Shown: positions 35,148 to 46,196 of the stretch, piece by piece
Numbering within the stretch: position 1 is the stretch's first letter
How the letters are laid out: each line of letters begins with the position of its first letter
Source of the DNA: Saturnia japonica
Taxonomy: Eukaryota > Arthropoda > Insecta > Lepidoptera > Saturniidae
DNA: 64,000 nt
Direction: 5' to 3'
Assembly: GCA_033032175.1 (NCBI GenBank)
Contig: CM065309.1
Span: 12,338,001 to 12,402,000, forward strand
The notes under the pieces: generated by a model
Told to the model about the DNA's origin: nothing
The model's database searches: none
The model's input: only the letters and a program-made list of their open reading frames with translations
Position numbers and translations under genes: made by a program

Positions 35148-35540
35148 TATTTTATAAGTAGTATAAAATTAAAAAATTTCTTGATAAAACTTTCAACACA
35201 TATATTAAAGTAGGATCCGTTTTAGATTGTCGTTGCATACGTTTTTTAAAAACAATTTTAAATATATAAATGTCACTTCTAAAATCGAGGGATTTGAAAT
35301 CGAGTGGCTTTCGGTGCCGTCGGTTCGAGACTCTTCAAGGTCGCGGGTATGTCTCCCTACATACTCTATGAGAGTGGACGAGTTGAAGGACGATATTTTG
35401 GCGTCATAAATCGTTAATCCTAACAATTAAACCTAACGCCTCGTTTAAAGCGCGTACTTAAAATGAAGATTTGACAAATCCTTCATCGTTTTTATACCAA
35501 GGAATTTTTACGAAAATTAACCTTTTTATCTTTATTTTAT

Positions 35541-36082
35541 AATAGCGGTGTGCCCGCGGCTCCACACGCGTTAGATACTAAGCGTTAGTTATTTACATTC
35601 CGTAATTTTTTTACTCATATTCTTGACAATTCATATGCCGTATCAATTGATGAGCGGTATGTCTTTCCTGTGTACAATTTACATCAAAATTGTTAAAAAA
35701 ATATTATTCTATTCTACAATATCTAATGTATTATTGACGATTCTTGAAGCCGTTTCCGAGAAACCAATTACATATATATACAAGAATTGCTCATTTATTA
35801 TAATAAGATAATTCCCATGTAATAAACTTTCATAAGATTCGGCCAAGAATTAACGAAAATAGTTTTTTTTTTCATAATTATACCCTGTTAATTTACCAAT
35901 GAATTGAGCATCCCGTGTACAAAATTTTATATGAATCGGTCAAGCCGTTTTTGTGTTAAATCTGGACATAAAAACAGACCATTTTTTTACGCGATCATTG
36001 CCGTTCGAATACATTCCTATCAGAAAATTTTAGAAAAATATTAACTATACAGACAGAACAACGGATTTCTTAACATAGATAA
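35541..36082 (-). mobile_element. Hel-A related element, minus strand
   Basis: The left edge 'agcggtgtgcccgcggc' corresponds to the reversed Hel-A 3' end and the right portion holds reversed 'aaacggcttgaccgattc' (35934-35951) and 'ttaagaaatccgttgttctg' (36054-36073). A copy of the GAGCAATTCTTG repeat lies inside it at 35738-35812. Confidence 0.45.
35738..35812 (-). repeat. Short dispersed repeat (GAGCAATTCTTG family), copy 2
   Basis: On the minus strand the stretch reads 'tgagcaattcttgtatatat', then 'aattggtttctcggaaacgg', matching 61.2 kb. Confidence 0.6.
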
Positions 36083-36084
36083 TA

Positions 36085-36365
36085 AATTTTAAGGGATTGT
36101 TTGATTGAAAGCGCTAATGTCTGGAGTTAGAAATCTGATTTGTAAAACTCTTATTGCAATTTATAGTCTATTTATTGAGGTAGGAATATAACTTTACCTT
36201 ATGATCCTAAGTAGTGGAGCAATAACTATAAATGACAACCAATCTGGTAAGCTATAGGCAAATACACGAAGTGAGAACAACCATAAGCTACATGGGTTCA
36301 TTGGCGGCGGTGCAGTGGGAAGGTTTGAATAATTTCACACGGGCGAAACCGTGGGGCACATTTAC
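36085..36365 (+). repeat. Dispersed repeat related to Hel-A (Hel-B), copy 1
   Basis: It shares with 37033-37290 the phrases 'gggattgtttgattgaaagc' versus 'gagattgtttgtctgtttga', 'gcgctaatgtctgg' versus 'gcgctagtctctgg', 'agtctatttattgagg' and 'gctataggcaaatacacgaa' versus 'gctatagacaagtacgtgaa'. It ends 'cgggcgaaaccgtggggcac'. Confidence 0.55.
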
Positions 36366-37032
36366 TACAGTATATATGTAACATCATTAATAGGAATATC
36401 ATAAACATCGAAAAGAATTTCTTTCTATATTATTAACATTTATGGTACCAATTTCATTTCAAATGAAATTATATAAATTACTTACATAAATGTGCAAAAT
36501 TTAATTTCGCCTAAAAGTTTTAGGAATGGGTGTCATAAAAATATATGGGTTTTGTGACCTAAAGTTGAGAGGCGTGTTGGTTTATTTATATTATTGAGGG
36601 TACCTTGTTTGCTTATTCATATTTGGGTAAACCGTTGTTAAATGTTATACGTTAGAATTACTGTTGGTGTGACGATAACAGTATCGCTTTTACGGCTTTT
36701 ATACAATATGGATAAGTGAAGTGTCGGTATGGAGTCTTTAAAATCAACATTAAATTATTTAGATTAGGGATTTGATAAAATGAGAACATTAATTAAAACA
36801 GATAAAATAATATAGATCATAGCTGATGAATTAAAAATTAATCTATAAATTTAATCAAAATAATACTACAAAAAAAATGGTAAAAATACAACATGTACCA
36901 TTCTTTTTTGATACAAAAGTAGGTAATGGGAATCTTGTCATGTACTTTTCAGAATCTTAACTTTATAAAAAGTATGATTTCAGTAAGCTTATTAGTCATC
37001 AATTAACCCGAGTAATGATTCACATAAAACTA

Positions 37033-37290
37033 CACTAATATTATAAAGCTCAAGAGATTGTTTGTCTGTTTGAATGCGCTAGTCTCTGGAAATACCAATC
37101 ATATATTATGTCAGATATTTAGTATTTTATAGCCTATTTATTGAGGAAGGTTACGAATTTAAGGTGCAAAGCAGTGATCATGAAAGACAAGCATTCTAGA
37201 AAGCTATAGACAAGTACGTGAAGGGAAGTGAGAATATCGATAGATTATACGGGTGCGTCGGCGGCGCGACGGAGAGTCGGGCGAAATTTT
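37033..37290 (+). repeat. Dispersed repeat Hel-B, copy 2
   Basis: It starts 'actaatattataaagctcaa' and ends near 'gagagtcgggcgaaatt'. Partner of 36085-36365. No coding capacity. Confidence 0.55.
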
Positions 37291-38324
37291 TTTTAACAAA
37301 TGAAACCGACAACTAAGTACTTATAAAAATAATGTAACAAAAAAAACTAAGCGAAAATCTCATTATAGATCCCTTGATTTTAAAACCATTATATTTATTA
37401 CAGTAGGTAATCAGTATTGTACCTATATGCCTTATATATCACATTAATTATTTCAGGGTTAATTTATAGGATTACGAGATTTACTTAATTTTACTTACTT
37501 ACTTTTTACTTACTTACTTTATTTACTTAATCAGATTAGTGATCTAATTAATTTGAAATATTTACTCATGTAGCTATATATAGCGGGTGTTATGTACAAG
37601 ACAATGTCCAAAACGAACTAGTTTTCATATTATTTTTTACTGTCCTCGAGTTGAACTCATTTTATGTCTACTTATTTGAAATGTTTCTCTCATAACTAAA
37701 ACATATAAATGAGTTTATTAAAATTATAAACAACTTTTATAAAAATTAGACTAATGGTTCTGTAGAAGGCACAGTTTTATTAGAGTTAAATACGAGTTTT
37801 CAATATTGTTTCTCTAATTTGGAGATAGAAGGAAATATAATATTTTGCCGCGTTGTATCGATGTATTTTATGTGTGAACATTTTCTTCAATATTTTAGGA
37901 TGCTCTAGTCATATATCCTATTTTTAAGGTAAAATACATAACATTAAAGTATATTTTGCGGTTTCCATTTACTTGTGGCCTTACATTTTCCTACTAAAAA
38001 GTGATAGTATTTCAGCCATGTTCAACTTAAGTAAATCAATAGAGGAGTAGACTGGTATGGTCAAATATAGTTGGAATAAATGAAAACTTTAAATAAAAAT
38101 GATTCTAAATTACTTAATTTCCACGAATTGTTCATGTACAAATACGCGCATAAAAAGATATGTAATTTCCGAATTTTTTTTTCAAGACATCTCGTCTTGG
38201 AAGGATTATTTGAGAGTTACTTAATCTTGTAACTTCAGATACAGTTGGTAACTAGTTAATACATTTGTTAACAATCGTAATTGTGGGATAAAAGTAAACA
38301 GTATAGTTTTTTTTAACTGCTGCT
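37291..38324. other. AT-rich DNA, no gene seen
   Basis: A (TTAC)n-like microsatellite lies at about 37490-37532. Nothing else is recognised. Confidence 0.5.
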
Positions 38325-38545
38325 TTTTTAACAACTAAGGTCGGAAACAAGCGTACGGTAAGCAGCTACCGTAGCTTATGACCATTCGTAATACCATAGG
38401 TAGTACTAGCGTGTTGTCCACCTTGAAATCTTATCACAAGGAGCAATGGAAACGTTACTCACCGACAGGAACACAACAAAAGGTAAGGCTGCGATCTTCT
38501 GTAGGGTGAACATACTCCACCAGTCGGACCAATTTAAAAATCTCC
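38325..38545 (-). mobile_element. LINE 3'-end fragment (minus strand)
   Basis: Read on the minus strand, the piece ends 'taagctacggtagctgctta' then 'ccgtacgcttgtttcc', comparable with 'aggttacggtagccacttat' and 'ccgtatacttgtttgcc' at 55.05-55.11 kb. Upstream it includes 'ttaccttttgttgtgttcc'. A 3' terminal scrap of a LINE; no open frame. Confidence 0.55.
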
Positions 38546-39529
38546 AAATCAATTTCTCTGTGTCTTACTTCTATTACAGTCATTACTCATAACGAATAAT
38601 GAATTCTTTAGAAACTAGATGTTAGTTTAAACATAGTGGCTTATGTTTAGAAGTGGGGTGGTAGAAAATAAAAAAATAAGGACTCTATAAAAATAAATGG
38701 ATAAATCACCATACCGTAAATAATGATTATATTCGATATTTAATTTTATAGAACTTTTTGTATTTGTTGAATAAAATATTTTATGGTTAGTAAAAATTAA
38801 GGACAAATAAAAACAAAATACAAAATTAGAAAAAAAAATGTATGTTAATAATTAGAATGGTAAAAGTGATAGACTTCGCATGTTCATACCATAACATATT
38901 AAGTTTGCGGTATTATACACGAAGTTAACTGTTTCATAACACATAATATAAGTATACAATTCTTTACGGATCATAAAACAAATAGGCCTTGTTGAGGACG
39001 TTTGTGGCGGTGGCACTAATCTTTTTACTTTTTCGAGATTTCTTTTATATATACTTCGAACGAAGATGAAAAAACGTAGTCAGAAATCTTAAGTATTATT
39101 ATTGTTGGAGAAATAAAGCAAACTTTTAATGTGGAAGTTTTGCTTTGATGTAAAATATATTTTGTTTTTACGTTTTTCGATACTTAATATTTGTTATAAA
39201 ATATATTGAACATAATGACTTATGTATGAATAATTTGAGATTATTGTTAAGCGCAATATCTCAACATAATATGTACATTACATACGTGTATGTTATTCTC
39301 ACTTTCTTTAACGTTACAAATTATAATTTACATTTATTCTAAAATTTAAGATGAATTGGTACCACTGTAATAAATTATAGTGTTGCTTTTCAGAAACGAC
39401 TATGAACGTACCTATAAGTTTTAAATGTATTGATATTAATTTTAAAATAGATTGTACTATTATTAAGTAGACAGAGTAATCTGAAAACACTGTATATGTA
39501 TGACCTGGTATTTCTTGTTCATATTTGTA
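38546..39529. other. AT-rich DNA, no gene seen
   Basis: No gene. 'gaggacgtttgtggcggtgg' near 38993 faintly recalls 'gcggatgtttgtgggcggcg' at the 3' end of the 31.5-kb LINE, but the match is too short to call. Confidence 0.45.
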
Positions 39530-39812
39530 TTAGGTCCTTAGAGATGAAATTGGCGTTTTGTTAAACTGGCCCCTTTGTTCTCAAATATCTGACATTTGGT
39601 TAGGAATTCCAAATTATATTTCAATTTTAGGCTTGTGTATTTGTGTTTTCGAATTTAGTGATTCACTTGTTTTTGCACCATACGATTTTTCTTAGACATC
39701 GTTCTTTAAAAAAAAATGGAAAACTTAAAATATCGCGTTATTTACGAATATAAGTTCTACCGTGGCATCAGCGCTGCAGAAACAGTTCGCATTATTAATG
39801 ATGCAGACGTTA

Positions 39813-40240
39813 CCAAATGCATCGAACCGCTTCAGCCACGTAGGAACATCGTCTTGCTGAGCGTATTCTAACGTCTGTATCATGGTGAGTGTTTTGAACA
39901 GCTATTCAATCTTATATCCCCCTCTCCCTTCCATAACAGAATCACACGCGCTAAGCTTCGGTGTAATACTTTTACGGTAACCTTCGTCTCGGCACAAACT
40001 AAAAAGTTATGTATGACTTATCTTTCTAGTACCGTGAAGCTGTGGAACCTTCTCCCGGTCAGTGTGTTCCCTTCTTCTTACGACATTGGGTCCTTTAAGC
40101 GTAACATGGAGAGTTATTTATGCAGGCTGGCATGTCAGCGGCGACCGCCGATATATTTAGATCTCTCGGTGGTCACCGTTGTGTTTGGTTTGTGCTGTGC
40201 TTACCATCAGGGGTAGTACCGTCAATATGCCGAGCTGTTA
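39813..40240 (+). pseudogene. LINE C-terminal fragment inside mariner (family T1 tail)
   Basis: One frame reads 'QPRRNIVLLSVF', stop, 'RLYHGECFEQLFNLISPSPF', then 'VKLWNLLPVSVFPSSYD' and 'FKRNMESYLC', the end of a CR1/Jockey-type LINE ORF similar in plan to the 31.5-kb element ('FYRIYHGECSEELFGLI') but a different family. It continues into the T1 tail: 'gcgaccgccgatatatttag', 'gtggtcaccgttgtg' and 'gcttaccatcagg'. 5'-truncated insertion. Confidence 0.75.
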
Positions 40241-40575
40241 AATGAATCCTTTACGACAATCGGAAATGCTCATCGAAGTGGTTGAACCCAGGAGAACCGC
40301 CCAAATCCTGTCCCAAATGAATTTTGATTCTGAAAAAGGTACTGGTGAGTATTTGGTAGATCAGTGCTGGTGGCATACACTACAGCTTCCTCAAATATGG
40401 CCAGACGATAACGGCAGATCTGTATTGTCAACAATTGTAAACCATGATGGAAAAGCTGCTCAATCTCTCTAGCTCACTGCTGCTTCAGGACAACGCTAGA
40501 TCCCATACTTCACGACAGATGGTCGCTAAATTAGATGAACTGCAGTTAGAATATCTCCGAAACCCACCTGTTGCG

Positions 40576-40990
40576 ACATCCCTTTTTCCTTCCAATTTCT
40601 CCTATTCCTTAGGGGTACAATTGTATTTAAAATACGCGCACAAGTCTGCCACGTATTAGTTGGTATAACGGAGAACGGTGTAATGGCCGTGGCGAAACTG
40701 CAGTTATACACACGCTCTGCATAATTTCGTGATAAATTGCTAAAATTATCGGAAATCTAGCGAAATTCGTCTTTCCACTGCTCTAGAAGTGTTTTAGACT
40801 GTTAAAAACGTGTGAGGAAGTTCCGGGTGCACCCTCGGATCGTGGCAGATACAACCAGGATACGTGGTAAGTCCCTCTAGGGCTCATTTCTAAGTCTTTC
40901 CAGTCGTCGCATCCTCTTGATTGTGATTAACTTGAATTCTAGCATCCTACGAACAGATGATTGAAATAGCTAGTTTGCTCTGATATGCGG
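40576..40990. other. Unclassified insertion inside mariner
   Basis: A segment of about 415 bp splits the mariner reading between 'LRNPP' and 'DHAPTDYHFF'. It has no long open frame, no clear terminal repeats and no B-box. 'catcc' near its left edge and 'catct' near its right edge could be remnants of a short target duplication. It could be a non-autonomous element or a LINE 5' piece. Confidence 0.5.
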
Positions 40991-41228
40991 CCAGTATCAT
41001 CTACTACCATTCTTCCCGGACCATGCTCCAACAGATTACCACTTTTTTTGGAATTTGGACAATTTCTTGCACGGAAAAAAATTCAATTTCGATGAGGCTC
41101 TTCAAACCGCTTTCAAAGATTTTAATGATTCTCGCTCCCGCAGTTTTTTCGGCAATGGAATCAATGAAGTACCTACAAAATGGCGAAAGTGCATAGGTAA
41201 TAATAGTACATACTTCGATCGAAAGGGT

Positions 41229-41454
41229 GTCGAATTACATCTTCAGCACTGAGACGCCTAAGGCAACCTCACCTGCACGTAATGCACCTTGCTGAGCAAC
41301 AAACGAGGAAATGGCGATTGTGGGGTGGTAGGGCTGTTTTGCCTGACTGGCTCGTGGCCACGATGCGTGTGGTGAAAAGTCCATCACAGTGACTTGCTTT
41401 TGCGCATCGCGTTTCGGTATCAGCCGAAGAAGTATCTAATTAAATTAATGCGCC
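41229..41454. other. Unassigned GC-richer segment
   Basis: It lies between the mariner C-terminus and a LINE tail. A frame on the plus strand (about 41250-41390) is open but shows no family motif. It may be the upstream part of the LINE whose tail follows. Confidence 0.35.
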
Positions 41455-41552
41455 CGTATTACAGCGGCGACCGTCGATGGATTACGATTTCTCGGTACTG
41501 TGCTTACCATCAAAGACATCATCGTTAATTTGCCGTGCTAATATAAAAAAAA
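41455..41552 (+). mobile_element. LINE 3'-end fragment (family T1)
   Basis: It contains 'agcggcgaccgtcgatggat', 'ttctcggta', 'tgtgcttaccatca' and a short A-run at about 41546-41552. Same tail as at 40.1 and 4.1 kb. Confidence 0.65.
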
Positions 41553-42601
41553 GAATATATGTATACATTTATTATTTATTAATAAAATGTTTCACTTGCG
41601 ATGAGAACTTTTGGGATGTTTTTCTCATGAAAGATATTTCTGTGTACATCTTTATATTTCCACATTGCGTGGCCTTTATCTCGTTCGATTTGGATAATGT
41701 AATCTTTCCTTTTCATTTCTTACATCATCAATCATCCGTTTATTTTTTGTTCTCGAGTGTTTGTAAGCAAACGTAGTAAGAATTCGGGTATTATTGTCAA
41801 GGTTTTAGATAAATAATGTTTGTTTAATAAATTTAACAAAATATTAGCATAGAAAATCGTGTGAAAACTTTTATTTACCATTTCTTTTTAATTTGAAAAT
41901 ATATTAACCAAAATAAAAAAAAAATATTTCACAAATAACGTATACCGATATAAATATAATTATTTAATTGCATATAATGTTAAAAAGAAAAGTGTTATTG
42001 GTTTTCAAAATATAATATAATAGTTTAAAAATAAAACGTTTTGTGCCTACGTCTTATTATTTCAATTTAGAAAACAAAATTTTTGACAAAGTATTAAAAC
42101 CTGCATACTGCTATTTATCTGGGATCTATGTAATAATTTATATCAAAGATTATCACAAGTTAGCGACAGTCAAGAAAAGTATAACCGATCATAAATCAAA
42201 AGTGAATTTCTATAGGATAAAATCGATAGCATAACGAACAAGGTACAACGGAACAAAAACCTGACGAAGAAAAGCTTTAATATCTCGGGCTATTATTTGA
42301 AAGTTGTTAAAGATGGATTCAGTTAATGAGTTTTTGTTACTTTGCTTCAAAACCACTATGGGGGATATCTGTAGTGGGTTTACAGGAACCGTTGATTCAT
42401 TTGTTCTTTATCGCAATTTATTGTTTCATTGGAACACTTTAATTAAATGTTTGATAACAGTTTAGGTCATAGGAACAAAATTCATATTAATTTATTTGTC
42501 TATATTCATTTATGTTATAAGGGTTTTAATATATCCTAATGATAATTATATAATACACGAAATGTTAGTGTACATTAAGAATACTTACATACCTAAATTA
42601 A
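41553..42601. other. AT-rich DNA, no gene seen
   Basis: Nothing recognised. The 99-codon frame at 41477-41776 begins inside the LINE tail and has no family features. Confidence 0.5.
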
Positions 42602-42958
42602 TAAGATTTATTAACGTGGGAGAAAATGAGATAGGAAAGTTTTAGTCAATGGTAAAATGGTACAAAAGAGGTTTTTTACCACGCAATAAGAATTTTTATT
42701 ACCTCATCAAAAAGGCACGAAACAAAAACTTTTTAGACAACACTTATGACATTCTGTTACTAATTGATATTGTGTTAGGTTACCATGGATATTTCAAATG
42801 AGCATTAATAGAAAATGATATTGTGAATAATGATTGTGAGTACTTGTATGTATATTTTATCATAAACTTTTAATTAGTGTGTATTTGAGAATTTTCTAAA
42901 TTAAAAAAGAAACATAAATGTGAAGGTTACACTTCTACCACGTGGGAATTGCACACAT
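42602..42958. repeat. Dispersed repeat Rep-2, copy 2
   Basis: Partner of 24801-25128, same orientation. It has an additional piece of about 25 bp near 42770-42805 ('tgttaggttaccatggatat') and otherwise the same order of words, ending 'acttctaccacgtgggaatt'. Confidence 0.8.
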
Positions 42959-43274
42959 AATTTTATAAATAACTATTACGTCTGGAAATGCTGCAACTAT
43001 GGCACAGTTAATATTAGTACTGACGTACTATTTTATCAGTAGTAGTAGTGCGTATTATTGATGACAATACCTGCCCTTGTGAGATAATACAACGTCTGTG
43101 CAAACTTTTGACTATCTGGTTCAGGACTGCCCCAGGTTTGATTCGAAGAGATTGAGTCATTTGATGCTCAGCGAAATCCTTCAGGTTTTCCATTCAATCT
43201 TTTAGAATTATAAAACGAGGAATCAGTCATCAAGTCTTTTGATAATCTTGCAAAGCACATTGTGGCCAATCTTT
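42959..43274. other. AT-rich DNA, no gene seen
   Basis: Nothing recognised up to the target duplication of the RTE element. Confidence 0.45.
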
Positions 43275-43385
43275 CAATAGACTTTCATCATCATCATCAT
43301 CATCATATCAGCTGCAGGACGTCCACTGCTGAACATAGGCCTCCCCCATAGATCTCCAGAGCGACCAATCTTGTGCGGCCTGCAC

Positions 43386-46101
43386 CTAACGGCTCCCAGC
43401 GACCTTTATTATGTCGTCTTTCCATCTAGTGGGGGGCCGTCCTACGCTGCGCTTTCCGGTGCGTGGTCTCCACTCGAGAACCTTTCTGCCCCAACGGCCA
43501 TCAGTTCTCCAAACTATGTGCCCCGCCCACTGCCACTTCAACTTGCTAATCCTTTTGGCTATGTCGGTTACCTTAGTTTGTCTACGGAACACCAAGCATA
43601 GCCCTCTCCATAGCTCGCTGAGCGACCCTGAGCTTTCTTATGAGGCCCACAGTGAGCGACCACGTCTCTGTGCCGTATGTCATCACTGGCAACACACACT
43701 TGTCAAAGACTTTCGTCTTGAGGCACTGAGGTATTTTGGACGAGAAGACATCGCGCAGTTTCCCGAACGCTGCCCAGCCGAGTTGGATTCGTCGATTGAC
43801 CTCTTTTTCAAAGTTGGACCTACCTAACTGGACTGTTTGTCCCAGGTAGACATATTCTTCAACAACTTCTAGACAAGAGTTCCCAACTGATACTGGGGTG
43901 GGCACCACATGGATATTTGACATGATTTTCGTCTTGTCCATGTTCATTTTAAGGCCCACCTGTTGTGAAACTTTGTCGAGGCCATCGAGCATTGTGCCAA
44001 GATCTTCCAGCGGTTCTGCCATGACTACGATGCCGTCAGCAAATCGAAGGTGAGTGATGTACTCGCCATTGATATTGATGCCGAGTCCTTGCCATTCCAG
44101 GAGCTTGAAGGCGTCCTCTAGAGCGGCGGTAAACAGTTTCGGAGATATTACGTCTCCCTGTCTAACGCCTCTTCTCAAAGGAATTGCCTTCGTGCACTGC
44201 TCCTGAACTCGGACCGACATGGTGGCGTTGTTGTACAAGCACTTCAACACTTCGATATATCGATAGTCAATACTGCACCGCTGGAGAGATTGCAACACTG
44301 CCCAGGTTTCGACCGAATCAAAGGCTTGTTCGTAGTCCACGAACGCTAAGCATAAAGGCAGATTATACTCCTCAGTCTTCTGTATAATCTGCCGCAGCGT
44401 ATAGATGTGGTCTACGGTGCTAAAGCCTTTTCGGAAACCGGCTTGTTCGGGAGGCTGGAAGTCATCAAACTTGTGCTCGAGACGGTTCGTGATGACCCTC
44501 GAAAACAGCTTATAAACATGGCTCAGCAACGAGATGGGCCGATAGTTCTTCAATAAGGTTTTATCACCTTTCTTGAAGAACAGGACCACCACGCTGCCAC
44601 CCCACGTTTCCGGCGTTTTACCCTCGAGTATAACGGAATTAAAGAGCTTCTGCAGGACCTTAAGTACCGGTGTTCCACCCGCTTTAAGAAGCTCTGATGT
44701 AATTCCGTCATCACCCGGCGCCTTGTTGTTCTTAAGCTGCTTAAAGGCCATCCTAATCTCGTACAGGGTGATGTCGGGGATATTTTCGGTATAGTGTCGG
44801 GTCAGCCCGGCTCACGGATCTTTAGCCTTGCCTTTGGAGCCTTTATTCCGCTCTATCGTCTCTTTAATACTTTTGGTATTGTAAGACCGGACATCGTGTC
44901 GCAAGGATTTATGAATAGATCTATTGAGCTGCCTATAAAACTTAGCGTCATCGGAAGACTGCAGCGCCATACCACGACGATCCGCCATGAGTTTTCGGGT
45001 TTGATCTGATATCTTTCGAGTCCTATTGCTACGGTGTGTTTTAAAGAACTTGGACCCAACCGCATGGACAGTTTCTACCAGCCTATTACTAATATCATCT
45101 ACGGAGACGCAACTATCTAGGCAATCGAATTGGTTTTTCAATTCGAGTTGAAAGCTCTCGGGGTTTTGGAGTTGAGCATTAGAGGGTCGGAGCGTAGACT
45201 TCATCAGGCGAGACCTTTCTATTTTTAGATTGATATTCAATGTGCCTCTAACCATTCGGTGATCACTGCCGGTTTTCACTCTGTGGATCACAGTGACATC
45301 ATTGAATATTTGTCTCTTCGTGGTCATGATGAAGTCTATCTCATTTTTCGTGGAACCATCGGGGCTCATCCAGGTCCATTTCCTATGAGGTGGCTTCTGG
45401 AAGAAAGAGTTCATCATAAAGAGTCCCTCTTTCTCCATAAAATCGGCCAACCTCTGGCCCCTAGGGTTCCGTTGCCCATAACCAAATTGCCCCACTCCCA
45501 CCTCTTCACCATCTCTTTTGCCCAGCTTTGCGTTAAAGTCTCCCATTACAAGAGTGAAGTGGGTTTTCGAGGTATGTATGGCCTTACTAATGTCCTCATA
45601 CAAAACCTCCACTTCATCATCAGGGTGTGCCGAGGTCGGTGCGTAAACCTGTATGACCTTCAACGAATATCTTTTGGATATTCTAAGTATCAGGTACGCT
45701 ACCCTGCTCGACACACTGTCGATGGTCACGATGTTGTTAATGAGAGACTTCCGGACGATAAACCCGACACCACCTTGGGACTGCTGGTCGCCTTCCCTGT
45801 AATAGAACAAGTTACCGGATTTCATGATTATCGTGTCCTCACCCTCTCTTCGGACTTCTGATAATCCTATAAGATCCCAGTGTAACTTGTCTATTTCCTC
45901 TTCCAGCTCGACAATCTTCTCGTCAGTCCTCAGAGTGCGATTATTATATGTTGCCAGGGCCAGTTGTCGTGGGGGTCGGTAGCTGGAACTCTTCCGGGGA
46001 TTCTTAGCACCCCCTGCCCCGCCGTTACCATAGCTGCTACCGAAACTAGGAATAGCGGGGCCGCCGGGGACTGGGGGCGTGCTCGTTCTTGTCGTTTTCA
46101 T
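43386..46101 (-). pseudogene. RTE endonuclease-reverse transcriptase, inactivated
   Basis: The APE endonuclease occupies 46101 to about 45230, with the key blocks present: 'IGLSEVRR' (E82), 'QVYAPTSAHPDDE' (Y153), 'VMGDFNAKLG' (D188, N190), 'NEIDFIM' (D256) and 'GSDHRMVRG' (D280, H281). A single TGA at 44812-44814 then interrupts the frame, and the RT follows in the same frame from 44751: 'NNKAPGDDGI', 'PEQAGFRKGFSTVDHIY', motif A 'AFVDYEQAFDSV' (D139), motif B 'LRRGVRQGDVISPKLF' and motif C 'LRFADGIVVMAE'. Motif C should be FADD; its second Asp is Gly (codon 44032-44034), a change fatal to catalysis. After 'AMERAMLGVP' a stop and frameshift near 43590 lead to the C-terminal 'LKWQWAGHIVWRTDGRWG' and 'GRPPTRWKDDI', with another stop at 43386. 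The protein would nick DNA and prime reverse transcription in the nucleus. Confidence 0.92.
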
Positions 46102-46196
46102 AGGGAGGATTTGCCCATACTCGCCACGCTGGGCATGCGGGTTGGCGAGCGCAGATATTGCTTTTTGTTGTTTAAGTGGGGGATACTGCTGCCCAT
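46098..46196 (-). other. Short ORF overlapping the RTE start codon
   Basis: A 32-codon frame starts at an ATG at 46194-46196 ('MGSSIPHLNNKKQY') and its TGA at 46098-46100 overlaps the ATG of the endonuclease-RT frame as ATGA. RTE elements are known to have a very short ORF1 that can overlap ORF2, and some LINEs use stop-start overlaps for reinitiation. The main frame is also open upstream of this ATG to about 46230 without another in-frame ATG, so the start used cannot be decided from sequence alone. It may have no function. Confidence 0.4.

Larger units (their letters stand above)
39530..41228 (+). mobile_element. mariner element copy 2, interrupted (composite)
   Basis: The left end 'ttaggtccttagagatgaaa' is preceded by TA and matches the 17.9-kb mariner. 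Transposase homology appears in three blocks: about 39716-39812, 40241-40575 and 40991-41228. Between block 1 and block 2 lies a LINE piece (39813-40240), and between block 2 and block 3 an unclassified segment of about 415 bp. The transposase part between blocks 1 and 2 is missing, so the first event involved a deletion. No right terminal repeat is found. Confidence 0.8.
39716..41228 (+). pseudogene. mariner transposase, three fragments
   Basis: Block 1 starts 'MENLKYRVIYEYKFYRG' and 'SAAETVRIIND', equivalent to the N-terminus of the 18-kb copy. Block 2 begins after the first catalytic Asp with 'ILYDNRKCSSKWLNPGEP' and includes 'LLLQDNARSHTSRQMVAKL', holding the second Asp but with Gln in place of the usual His before it, then breaks off in 'LRNPP'. 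Block 3 has 'DHAPTDYHFFWNLDNFLHGK', containing the third Asp region, and the C-terminus 'GINEVPTKWRKCIGNNSTYF'. Stops, the insertions and loss of the first Asp make it inactive. The more divergent left terminal repeat fits an older insertion than the 18-kb copy, though selection on ends makes this weak. Confidence 0.8.

Noticed and set aside
37490..37532. CRISPR-like array of short repeats
   Set aside because: The TTAC/TTTAC units are simple-sequence repeats without spacers, in eukaryotic DNA.
43411..43827. 138-codon plus-strand frame
   Set aside because: Antisense to the RTE C-terminal region. No independent features.
45259..45861. 200-codon plus-strand frame
   Set aside because: It lies wholly opposite the RTE endonuclease coding region, which has all family motifs. 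It is a shadow.
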